Part shown: one piece after another, positions 15,637 to 24,400 of the stretch
How positions within the stretch are numbered: the first letter of the stretch is position 1
How the letters are laid out: every line of letters starts with the position of its first letter
From: GCA-2686265 sp036010965
GTDB lineage: Bacteria; Planctomycetota; UBA1135; GCA-002686595
DNA length: 49,913 nucleotides
Direction: 5' to 3'
Assembly: GCA_036010965.1 (NCBI GenBank)
Contig: DASCMO010000019.1
Span: 1-49,913, forward strand
Translations under genes and position numbers: made by a program
Notes under the pieces: generated by a model
What the model saw: the letters and a program-made list of their open reading frames with translations, nothing else
The model's database searches: none
What the model was told of the DNA's origin: nothing

Positions 15637-18483
15637 TCAACGCTCGCCGCTGTCGGAATCGGCTGCCGGAGCGGCGCTCGCGAGCAGGTGATCGAGGAGG
15701 GCGGCGAGGGCCTCGAGTGCCTGTTCGTCGGCAGGCGGCGTCTCAAGCAGCGGGCTGGGGGCGGCTTCGGGTTCCAGCATCCTGCGCAGGCTGCGCGCGA
15801 CGTTCAGGGTCGCGGGATGGCCGTCGCCCAGGATGGGGCGGTAGCCCGCGATCGCTCGACGAAAGAGGGAGGCGGCGTCGCCGAGTTCGCCCAGGGAACG
15901 GCACACGACCGCCAAGTTGTTGGCGATGTTCAGGGTGTCGGGATGGCCCTCTCCCTGGGTCCGGTCGGCGATCTCGAGAGCCTCGGCGAAGCGCACCTGG
16001 GCGCTGGCGAGGTCGCCCTTGCTGTAGAACAGCGCCGCCAGGCTGTTGAGGTGGTTCAGAGTCATCGGGTGGTTGTCACCCAGGGTCTCGCGAGTGCCTT
16101 CGAGGGCCTCGATGAAGAGCGCCTCGGCCTCGTCGAGTCGGCCGACATCGCGCATCAGGGTTCCCAGGTTTCCGAGGGCCTGCAGGGTCGTCGGGTGCGC
16201 ATTGCCGAGGGTCTGTTGCAGACCGCGCAAGGCCTGGCGTGAGAGGTCCTCGGCCTCGGAAGTGCGACCGAGGGAATGCGAGAGAGCGGCTAAATTCAGG
16301 ATAGAGGTCAGGGTCTGAGGGTGTCGCTCGCCGAGGATGCGCCGGCGGGTGCGGAGCGTGTCGCGCAGAAGCCGTTCGGCTGCGTCGAACTGGGCACGAT
16401 TCATCAACGCCGTGGCGAGGTTGTTGGCGGAGGTCAGCGTCGAGTGATGGGCGTCGCCGAGCGTCTCGCGGCGGCCCTCGAGTGCGCGTTCGAGCAGGAC
16501 GATGCCCTCCTCGGGCGCGCCCCGTTTCATGAGCAATAGGCCCAGGTCGTTCAGGCTCGAGAGGGTCTCCTTGTGTCGGGCGCCGAGAGTGTCCTCGCAC
16601 AGGGCGAGCGCCTCGCGCAGGGGCGCCTCGGCCTCCTCGAAGCGTCCCAGGCGTCCGAGGAGCTGTCCCATTTCTGCCATCGGTTCGATGGTCCGCGGGT
16701 CCCCTGCTTCGTGGATGCGACGGGCGATCTCGAGGGCCTCGCGGGCGCAGACCTCGGCCTCCTCGAAGCGTGCCTCGGCGACGAGCTGTGTGCCGCGCGC
16801 GCGCAGGGCTTGCAGGGTCTGGGGGTGTTCGTCGCCCAGGACGCGCCGGCTGCCCTCGAGCGCGTCGAGCAGCAGGCGCTCGGCTTCCTCGTGGGCGCCG
16901 CGGGAGAGCAGCAGCGAGCCCAGCTTGCGGCGCGCGTCCAGGGTTAGCCCATCCTCGTCTCCCAGGCGCGCGCTGCGCAGGGCGAGGGCCCTGCGCAGGA
17001 ACTCCTCGGCGCGCTCCAGGAGCCCCAGCTCGGCCAGCGTCTCCCCGAGGGCCTGCAGGAGGCGCGCCCGGGTCTCCGGCTGCCCATCGAGGTCTTCGAT
17101 GGCCTCGAGTGCGCCCGCGAAGAGGTGTTCGTCGAGGGTCGCCAGGGCCAGGCCCGAGAAGTCCGCGCCGGCGAGGAGTTCTTCGAGGTGGGCCGCTTGT
17201 TCCTCGAGCTGCGCCCCATCGAGCCCCGCCCGCTCTCCCGCGGCGCGCACGCGCTCCAGCGTCCCGCGTCGGATCGTCCAGCCCATTCGTTCCAGGTCGA
17301 TGCGCTGCAGTTGGTCCGCCTGGAACTCCGCCACCCGTTGCACCTCCTCGGCGCGCCGTTCGGACTCGATGCGGCGGGCCTCGGCCAGCTCGGCGTTGCG
17401 CGTGGCGCGCGACGCGTTGCCGCTGGCTACCAGTCCCAGCCACGCGATCACCACGAAGGCGGCCGCCGCCACGGCCGCGCTGGCGGTCGGGGTCGGGTGG
17501 CGCTTGCTCCAGCGCAGGGCGCGCTCCAGGAGGCCCGGCGGCCGGGCGAGGATCGATTCCCCGGCGAGGTGGCGGCGCAGCTCGCCGGCCACCTCGGCCA
17601 TCGACCGATAGCGCCGACCTGGATCCTTCTCGAGGCACTTGCCGGCGATCACCACCAGGTCGTGGGGGACTTTCGAGCGCAGGGTGCGCGGGTCGCCCGG
17701 TTCCTCGAAGAGGATTTTGCGCTGGATCTGGATGGCCGTGTCGCCCTCGAACGGCCGCCGCAGGCAGAGGGCCTCGTAGAGCATCACGCCCAGGGAGAAG
17801 ATGTCTGTGCGGTGGTCGATGCCCACGCGGCGGGCGGCGATCTGCTCGGGGCTCATGTAGGCGAACGTTCCGACCACCTCGCCGGTGGCCGACAGCGAGA
17901 GCTCGTCGGCGATGCGCGCGAGCCCGAAGTCCACGACCTTGATCCGCTCCTCGCGGTCGATCAGTACGTTTTGCGGCTTGAGGTCGCGGTGGATCACGCC
18001 CTCGGAGTGGGCGCTCTCCATGGCCTCGGCCAGCTCCGCGAAGCGCTTGGCCGTGGCCGTGAAATGGTCCGGGGAGAGCTGCTCGACCTTGCGCGTCTCC
18101 GCCAGCACCTTCGCCATGGAGTGCGAGCCCTCGACCAGCTCCATGGCGATCCAGGGCACGCCGTCCTCTTCGCCGTAGGAGTAGACCGCCGCGATGCCCC
18201 GGTGAGACAGCCTGCCTCCGGCGCGCGCCTCGCGCGAGAAGTAGTCCAGCGCCCGCTGGTCGGAGCGGCCCGGGAGCAGGAGCTTCAGCGCCACGCGCCG
18301 CTCGAGGGAGATCTGTGTCGCTTCCCAGACCTGCCCCATCCCGCCCTGGCCGATGGGGGCGATCAGCTCGAAGTCAGCGAAGACGTTGCCCGGGGAGAGG
18401 GAGAGTGGGCCGGTCGTGGGGAGTGCGGCCGCCGGCGGCGGGCGAGTGGGCTGACCGCTGTCGCGTTCGTGGACGTCGGTCAT
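15637..18483 (-). CDS. Transmembrane Ser/Thr protein kinase with tetratricopeptide repeats
   Basis: 948 residues. The kinase domain (about 38-308) has the Gly-rich loop IGQGGMGQVW, catalytic Lys67 in RRVALKLL, HRDLKPQN (Asp167), DFG (185-187) and SPEQ in the activation segment, so it should be active. A single membrane helix lies at about 334-354 (AVAAAAFVVIAWLGLVA). It is followed by a charged coiled-coil-like stretch, then from about 450 to 925 a series of roughly 42-residue TPR units with the recurring pattern LGDEHPQTL/LGDAHPTTLQALGNLG, typical of PknB-type Planctomycetota kinases. The ATG directly abuts the TGA of the upstream ECF sigma factor gene with no spacer, so the kinase probably belongs to the same signalling circuit. 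Confidence 0.9.
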   Translation of the reverse strand: MTDVHERDSGQPTRPPPAAALPTTGPLSLSPGNVFADFELIAPIGQGGMGQVWEATQISLERRVALKLLLPGRSDQRALDYFSREARAGGRLSHRGIAAVYSYGEEDGVPWIAMELVEGSHSMAKVLAETRKVEQLSPDHFTATAKRFAELAEAMESAHSEGVIHRDLKPQNVLIDREERIKVVDFGLARIADELSLSATGEVVGTFAYMSPEQIAARRVGIDHRTDIFSLGVMLYEALCLRRPFEGDTAIQIQRKILFEEPGDPRTLRSKVPHDLVVIAGKCLEKDPGRRYRSMAEVAGELRRHLAGESILARPPGLLERALRWSKRHPTPTASAAVAAAAFVVIAWLGLVASGNASRATRNAELAEARRIESERRAEEVQRVAEFQADQLQRIDLERMGWTIRRGTLERVRAAGERAGLDGAQLEEQAAHLEELLAGADFSGLALATLDEHLFAGALEAIEDLDGQPETRARLLQALGETLAELGLLERAEEFLRRALALRSARLGDEDGLTLDARRKLGSLLLSRGAHEEAERLLLDALEGSRRVLGDEHPQTLQALRARGTQLVAEARFEEAEVCAREALEIARRIHEAGDPRTIEPMAEMGQLLGRLGRFEEAEAPLREALALCEDTLGARHKETLSSLNDLGLLLMKRGAPEEGIVLLERALEGRRETLGDAHHSTLTSANNLATALMNRAQFDAAERLLRDTLRTRRRILGERHPQTLTSILNLAALSHSLGRTSEAEDLSRQALRGLQQTLGNAHPTTLQALGNLGTLMRDVGRLDEAEALFIEALEGTRETLGDNHPMTLNHLNSLAALFYSKGDLASAQVRFAEALEIADRTQGEGHPDTLNIANNLAVVCRSLGELGDAASLFRRAIAGYRPILGDGHPATLNVARSLRRMLEPEAAPSPLLETPPADEQALEALAALLDHLLASAAPAADSDSGER

Positions 18484-19107
18484 TCACTCCTCCTCCTTGG
18501 CGCGTGCGATCTCGCGCCGCTCCCAGCTGCGGCGGATGAGCTGCAGTTTGCGTTCGATCGTCCGCAGGCTCTTGCCCTCACGCGTCGCGATCTCCTCGTT
18601 CGAGTGACCGTGCAGGCGCGCGGTCGCGATGGCGCGCAGGGAGTCATCCTCCAGGCAGCGCAGTAGGTCTGCGACCTCGTCGGCGAAGAGCGCCGCGAAG
18701 GCGGGCTCGGGTTCGTCGCCGCCCACCTGGGCGATGCCATGATCCGCCGCCGAGGGATCCGCGCGCGGGAGGAAGGCCGTCTCGCCCAGGACCATGCCCC
18801 CGCCCCTGCGGCCGGCGGATAGACGGCGGATCTGGTCCACCGCCCGGCGCTCGGTGAGCATCACGAGCACCTGCCAGAGGTCGTCGCGATCCTCGACGCG
18901 CGGGAAGCGATCGTTGCGCAGACCTTCCAGGAACCCCTCGAAGGCGACCAGGGCCACGTCTTCCTCATCGGCGGCGCGGCGGGGTGACCCGCCCAGTCGA
19001 GCGCTCGCCAGGCGCACGAGCTGTTCCATGTAGCGGCCCCACAGGCGTTGGGCCGCCGCGGGACTTCCGCCTCGCAGAGACTCCAGCCAGCGGGTCACCG
19101 ATTCCAT
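18484..19107 (-). CDS. ECF-type RNA polymerase sigma factor (Planctomycetota kinase-linked type)
   Basis: 207 residues from ATG 19107; a GTG two codons earlier (19113) is possible. The N-terminal half carries region 2 features (VTRWLESLRGGSPAAAQRLWGRY, DEEDVALVAFEGFLEGL, LWQVLVMLTERRAVDQIR). The C-terminal helix-turn-helix of region 4 is seen in AIATARLHGHSNEEIATREGKSLRTIERKL. This matches the Sigma70_ECF group expanded in Planctomycetota and often found beside Ser/Thr kinases. Its stop touches the start of the kinase-TPR gene with no intervening base. No anti-sigma factor gene is seen nearby; the kinase may fill that control role, which is an inference from context. Confidence 0.85.
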   Translation of the reverse strand: MESVTRWLESLRGGSPAAAQRLWGRYMEQLVRLASARLGGSPRRAADEEDVALVAFEGFLEGLRNDRFPRVEDRDDLWQVLVMLTERRAVDQIRRLSAGRRGGGMVLGETAFLPRADPSAADHGIAQVGGDEPEPAFAALFADEVADLLRCLEDDSLRAIATARLHGHSNEEIATREGKSLRTIERKLQLIRRSWERREIARAKEEE

Positions 19108-19113
19108 GCACAC

Positions 19114-19119
19114 ATGGTA
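19114..19119 (-). promoter_or_regulatory. Putative -10 element (TACCAT) of the ECF-kinase operon
   Basis: Read on the minus strand, GGTACCAT ends 6 nt before the ATG at 19107 and there is no Shine-Dalgarno sequence. This matches the TAnnnT-plus-short-spacer arrangement of other starts in the window and suggests a leaderless mRNA. Confidence 0.4.
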
Positions 19120-19253
19120 CCGGGCCGGAGGCCCCTCGCTTGCCGTTGCATCCTCGCCCCCGGCGGGACTTCAAGTCCGCCTCCATCACCAGCCTCTACG
19201 CCAGAGCGCGCGAAAGGGCGATTCCGCCTTTGCGCTCAGGGGTGGCTGTGGAC

Positions 19254-21167
19254 CTAGCAGGGCGTCTGGCCGGGGACATCCCCGCTGACGGGCCCGATGC
19301 GCTTGGTCTCGCACTCACGCATCAGCAGCTCGTGCAGGCGGCCCGCCTGCTCGGCGTAGTGCGGGTTCAGCATCAGGTTGCGCAGCTCCATCGGGTCGTC
19401 GGTGAGGTTGTACAGCTCGTACTCCTCCGCCATCGCCATCAGCTTGACGTGATGGATGACCTGGGAGGCGTGCGAGCCTTCGATCTGGGGCGGCTCATCC
19501 ACCTCGAGCGTCACATCCCGGCGCAGGCTTGGAGGGCAGTGCTTGCGTGTGGGGTGCGTCCAGAACTGCGGGCTGTCGAAATATCGAGAGTACTTCCACA
19601 GGATCGGCCCGTCGCCGAAGTCCGCCTCGACGATGATCGACTCGATGTGGCTGGGCTGCACGATCCCGTCATGCTCGACGCCAAGGAAGTTGTGTCGGTT
19701 GAGGCCCCGGCTGGGATCATCGTCGGTCATGAAGTAGACCGGACCAGTCACCTCCGCCGGGTCGGTCTCGCCGCTCACGACTCCCGACAGATCGCGCCCA
19801 ACGGGAAGGGGAGCGTCGCTCTGGCCGTGGGCTGTCATCGGCAGCAACTCCTCGGCCGTGTAGCCCGCCATACCGAGCAGGGTCGGGAGCAGGTCGACAT
19901 GGCTCGTGACCGCATCGACTTGTCGGGCCTCGCGGTTTCCAGGCTGGCGGATCACGAGCGGCACGCGGATCGTCTCGTCGTAGGCCGTGTACCACTTCTG
20001 GTGCATGTGGCCGTGCGCGCCGAGCATCGTTCCGTGAGACGAGGTGAAGACCACGATCGTGTCGTCGGCGGCGGGGGACTTGTCCAGGGCGTCGAGAATG
20101 CGCCCCATCTGGATGTCCGCATTCTTGTGGAGTTGGTAGTAGAGCCGGAAGTAGTACTCCTGGGCGTTGTCGGGGTGCAGCCAGTGGGCGTAGGCATCCC
20201 TGAACGACCACTGCACCGAGGGCTTGGTCAGCAGGCGCTCGCCGTTGGAGTGCCTGAACATCGGAGTGAACAGGTGTCGGGCGTCCGGCACGTCGGCGTC
20301 GATCTCATAGTGCAGGCCGCTGGTTCCACCGTTGCGTCCCGTGTTGGCCCAGTGCCCGTAGTGGGCGACGTCGCCAGGGTTGACGAAGGAGCAGACGACG
20401 ATCCAGGGGCTGAAGGCGGGATTGCCTGCGAGCTGGCCGAGTAGCGAAAGGGTCTGGTCGGCGAACTTCACGTCCCGCCCTTGCCAGCCGTCGGGAACCG
20501 ACGAGCCCGTGTCGAGGGCGCTCGAGGTGTGAGCATCGGGACCGATCCAGCCCCGGAAGCCGTTGCCGTGCAGGCGGTCCGCCTCGTTGTAGAGCTCGCG
20601 GATGTCGGGGTCTTCGATGCCCTGCTCGTCGTAGCTGTCGATCGGCAGGTGCGTACCGGGTGTGTAGAGCGTGGCGTTCGACGCGCTCCATCGGCCTCGG
20701 AAGAAGGTCCGGTAGCCCGCGGAGCGGAAGTAGTCGCCGAAGGTCGGCACCGTATCTGGATCGAGGCCGGAGGCGGAGGGATCGAAGGGGTCCTTCGCCG
20801 CGCCGATGGTCTGGCTCACCCCGTGCAGCGAGGGATAGTGGCCGGTGTAGAGCGACGCCCGGCTGGCCTCGGTCCCGACCGAGGCAGCGTAGTGGCGGGT
20901 GAACTCCACGCCGTTCGCGCGCAGAGCGGCCTGGGCCGGGAGATGGGCCTGCCTCCAGGCCGTGAGCCCGGCAGCTTCGTACACCGTCGGGTAGCGCATC
21001 TCGTCGACCACGAAGACGAGGATGTTGGGGCCCGAGCCCTGGGCCTGCTGCCCACCCCTCCCTTCCTCCAGGGTGGGTTGGCCGCGGCCCATCACTCCCG
21101 CCAGGCCGGCCACAGCCGTGCCCTGCAGGAACCGCCTCCTTGACGGCTCGCGTGCGCTCTCAGTCAT
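19254..21167 (-). CDS. Tat-exported sulfatase-fold protein lacking the formylglycine residue
   Basis: 637 residues, ATG at 21167. The twin-arginine signal RRRFLQGTAVAGLAG predicts export of a folded protein. The alkaline-phosphatase/sulfatase superfamily fold is clear: NILVFVVDEMR, VEFTRHYAASVGTEASRASLYTG, HVDLLPTLLGMAGY, and a C-terminal ELYNLTDDPMELRNL. The core motif C/S-x-P-S-R, whose Cys or Ser becomes formylglycine, reads T-E-A-S-R with Thr99 in its place. In the metal site the usual SDHG reads SSHG (Ser377 for Asp), and the first pair is Asp55-Glu56 rather than Asp-Asp. Ordinary sulfatase activity is therefore unlikely. It may be a Thr-nucleophile phosphoesterase, a binding protein or a pseudoenzyme. 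No sulfatase-maturing enzyme is nearby. Confidence 0.85.
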   Translation of the reverse strand: MTESAREPSRRRFLQGTAVAGLAGVMGRGQPTLEEGRGGQQAQGSGPNILVFVVDEMRYPTVYEAAGLTAWRQAHLPAQAALRANGVEFTRHYAASVGTEASRASLYTGHYPSLHGVSQTIGAAKDPFDPSASGLDPDTVPTFGDYFRSAGYRTFFRGRWSASNATLYTPGTHLPIDSYDEQGIEDPDIRELYNEADRLHGNGFRGWIGPDAHTSSALDTGSSVPDGWQGRDVKFADQTLSLLGQLAGNPAFSPWIVVCSFVNPGDVAHYGHWANTGRNGGTSGLHYEIDADVPDARHLFTPMFRHSNGERLLTKPSVQWSFRDAYAHWLHPDNAQEYYFRLYYQLHKNADIQMGRILDALDKSPAADDTIVVFTSSHGTMLGAHGHMHQKWYTAYDETIRVPLVIRQPGNREARQVDAVTSHVDLLPTLLGMAGYTAEELLPMTAHGQSDAPLPVGRDLSGVVSGETDPAEVTGPVYFMTDDDPSRGLNRHNFLGVEHDGIVQPSHIESIIVEADFGDGPILWKYSRYFDSPQFWTHPTRKHCPPSLRRDVTLEVDEPPQIEGSHASQVIHHVKLMAMAEEYELYNLTDDPMELRNLMLNPHYAEQAGRLHELLMRECETKRIGPVSGDVPGQTPC

Positions 21168-21488
21168 GGTGTTCCATCAACTCTCTCGGTCTGTCGGACT
21201 CCCGACCCGAAGCTCCTCCGGCGGAGTTGTCGCGCGCAGCTCGCCAGCCCTGGTGATACCTGCCGTCGTATCCGAACCCAGATATGGGAATCCCGCCACG
21301 GTCTATTTGAAGAATCGTTATCCAAGGGCATGGCTGTGGTCTTTTTGGGTTGTATTGGCCCAAAGAGAGGTCCTTCCCCTCGGCCTGGCGCCGGTCCCTG
21401 TAGGCAGGCCGGAACCGCGTTCCTCGCAAGGGCCCCTCAAGCCGGCGTGGAGGACGGTCGACCACCAGAATCGCCCCCTTCCCCTCCG
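21168..21488. other. Divergent intergenic region between the sulfatase-like gene and the giant gene
   Basis: About 320 bases with no supported gene. It must hold the promoters of the two divergent genes. A locally AT-richer tract (about 21280-21360, including GTTATCC and CTTTTTGGGTTGTATTGG) stands out from the GC-rich surroundings and is the best place to look for them. No -35/-10 pair was convincing. The frame of the giant gene is open through the second half, with an ATG at 21330. Confidence 0.5.
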
Positions 21489-24400
21489 ATGGAGATCCTC
21501 CGACACTCTCGTACTCGTCGGCGACGCCGGGCCGGTCTGCTGGCGCGAGCCGCCGCGAGGGCCCCCGTGGCGTTCCTGTCGCTTCTGCTCACCACGCCCG
21601 CTCTCGGCCTTTCGGCCGCCCGGATCGAACCCGGGCCTGTCCCAGGGCCTTCCGCACCGAGCGGCCCGGCCCTACCTGACGCCCTGGGGGATGTTCTGGT
21701 CGACCTCGACGCCTTCGGCGAGGAGACCTGGAGGCCGGCGGTGCAGGCCCTCCACAGCATCGCCGCCGACGCCGTCGTGCGCGAGGACCGGGCCGCACGC
21801 GAGCGCATCGCCGCCGCCCTGATCGACATGTTCGACCACCCCAGCCGGGCGGGCGACGGCGCGGCAGCTCACGCCTCCTGGGCCCTGGCGGCCATGGGCG
21901 AGGCGGTCGTGCCGGCCCTGGAAGCGGCCGCAGGTGATCGCCGACCCCGGGTCCGCGCGGGCGCGGCGCGCACCCTGCTGCGCATCGCTCACCCCGGTCG
22001 CCTGGAGACCCTGGCGCGCATGGCTCACGATCCCGACCCGCACGTTCGGCGCGTGGCACGCAAGGGGCTGGCGATCCTGCCGGCCGAGGAGGTCGCTACC
22101 TGCGAGGCGGCTCCGGCCCTCATGCGCGACTCGGCCCTGGTGCGCATGGCGGTCGCGGGCGACCCGCGCACGGCCGTCGTCGCTGCCGCCGGATGGGCGC
22201 AGGCAGGCGTCGGACTCAACGCTCTGGGGGTCGTCCTCTCGCCCTCTGACCCCGAGGTCGGCGTGGTCTGGGAAGCCGTGGCCCGCCACGATGCGCTCGC
22301 GCGTCACCAGGGTCAGCGAGCCCTGCGCCGCATCTACGGAGCAGGCATCAGCGAGCCAGTCTTACAGGCTGTCGGGGAAGCCGAGTGGGACTCGTGGCGC
22401 ACGAGCGGCGCGGCCCTCTTCGACGACGCCCCGCCGCTCGCCGCTCAGCGCAGTGAGTCCACTTCCGACGCGGTCCGCTTCGGCCGCTCCTTGCTCACCA
22501 AGGCCAGCGGCCTCGATCTCGTGGCGGGCACCATCTGGCGCGGCATGTCGGGTCTCGACCGGATTGAGGACAACCTGCGTCGCGCTCGCGAGCGACGCGA
22601 ACTCGAGGTCGCCGTGCGCGAGGGTCGGGCGGCCGAGCTGGGGGGGGTCGCCGACTACGAGGGCATGTTCGGCGCGCTCGGCGAGCACTTCGAGATCAGC
22701 CTCCTGCCCAGTCTCTTCCGCGGTGAGTTCGGCAGCGCCGACTCTCCCTCGGGGACGGCCGAGGACGTGCTCGTGATCACTCCCGAGGCGCGCATCGGCC
22801 AGAGCTGGCGCGTCTACGGCGGCATCGGCGAGGGCCGCGGCCTGGTGGGCGCCGGTATCGAGTATCGGCCCTCGCCCACGGACGGGAAGCGCATCCTCGT
22901 GTCGCGCGTGGGCCCCGACGCGCCGGGCGGCCCGGTAAAGCGCGAGCGGCCGCGAGGCGGCTTCGCGCGCGTATGGGATATTTTTCTTCCCGTCGCGGAG
23001 GTGGGGGCCTTCTGGGCCGGCGGCACGGGCATCATCGAAGGCCTGTGGGCCTTCGCGGGCGTGGACCTCGCGCGCTCGGCGACCAACGCCGTAGAGCACG
23101 AGCGCTACGAGGGTCTGCCGCGCCTGAGCTCGCCTCCGGGCGTCGATCCCGATCGGCGAGGGAAGTTGACTTCGGTCCTCGCGAGCATCGCCGTGAGTGA
23201 GCGGCGGTCGCTCATCGACGCCCTCGTCCCCGAAGACGCCAAGGTGGATCTGTGGCCTCTGGCGGCCCTGGCCTGGTACGACCGGGAGCGCGGCGACAGT
23301 ACGCGGGCGGCCTTCATCGACATCCTCGGCGTCGACCCCTTCGCGGCATCCGACACGCCGCACTCCGCCTGGGCCGAGACCCTGGCCGAGCTGGCGGCAT
23401 TGGATCTCGAGCCCGCCGAGGTGCGCGCGCGTCTGTTCTGGGCCAGCCCGACCTACGACGCAGAACTCACGCGCGTTGGGGCCTGGGACGTACTCGTAAA
23501 TCGGATCCACCTGCACGCTACCGCCACGCCCGTGCGCACTTCGGCGATCTCCGTCGATCGTCGGATGGCGATGACCTTCCACCCCTTCGCCGACCTCTCC
23601 GGCGCGGACGACTCGTTCGTCCGGCGCTTGCTGGAAAACGCCATCGGGAGCGATCGCGTCTTCCCGACCACCTTTGGCGGCGTGACCCAGCACTGGGCGC
23701 GCGAGCCCGGCGCCGGCGGTCGCGATCTTGCACGGCGCGTGCGTCTGGACGCCCTGGCCGCGGACGGGACGGGCCTCTCCGTCGTCGAGACCCCGCGCGG
23801 GCGCGAGCTGTGGTTGACCGTCCCCGGTGAGGGGCGTGACGAACTGGAGCGCTTCGTGGTCGTGGCGGGCCTGGTGGAACGCGTCGAGACCTATCGGCGT
23901 TCGGCGCGAGGTGAGGGTGGCGGTGAGTCCTACCGGCTCGTGGCTCGCAGCGAGCGGGCAGGTAGGCGCACGCTCTTCGAGCGCGAGCGGGTGAAAGACG
24001 GCGAAGAGGTCGTCATCACCGAGCGGACCTTCATCCATGCCCCGCTCTTCGAGGCCGACTCGTTGGAGGGTACCCTCGTCAGCCGACGCGTCACTCACCT
24101 GCGGGACGGCGAGTTTTGCACCCTGGTCGAGGTGGACGCCACCACTCCGGCCAACAGCGGGCGGACGCTCGTCGCGTCGGAGGGCGCGCGGACCAGGCCC
24201 CGTGCTTCATTCCGCGGTGTCTCGGTCGAGCAGGCGCGCGGTAGAGAGGCGTTGCCCGACCGCCGTTTTCTCTACTTGCCGACGGCCGACGGGAACCGGC
24301 GCCAGGTGGAGGTGCGGCTCGATGTCGAGGGTCGCCTGATCGGCGTTCGCACGAACGATTTCGTTGGCGATGACATCTACACCTACGTGTGGAGCGATGT

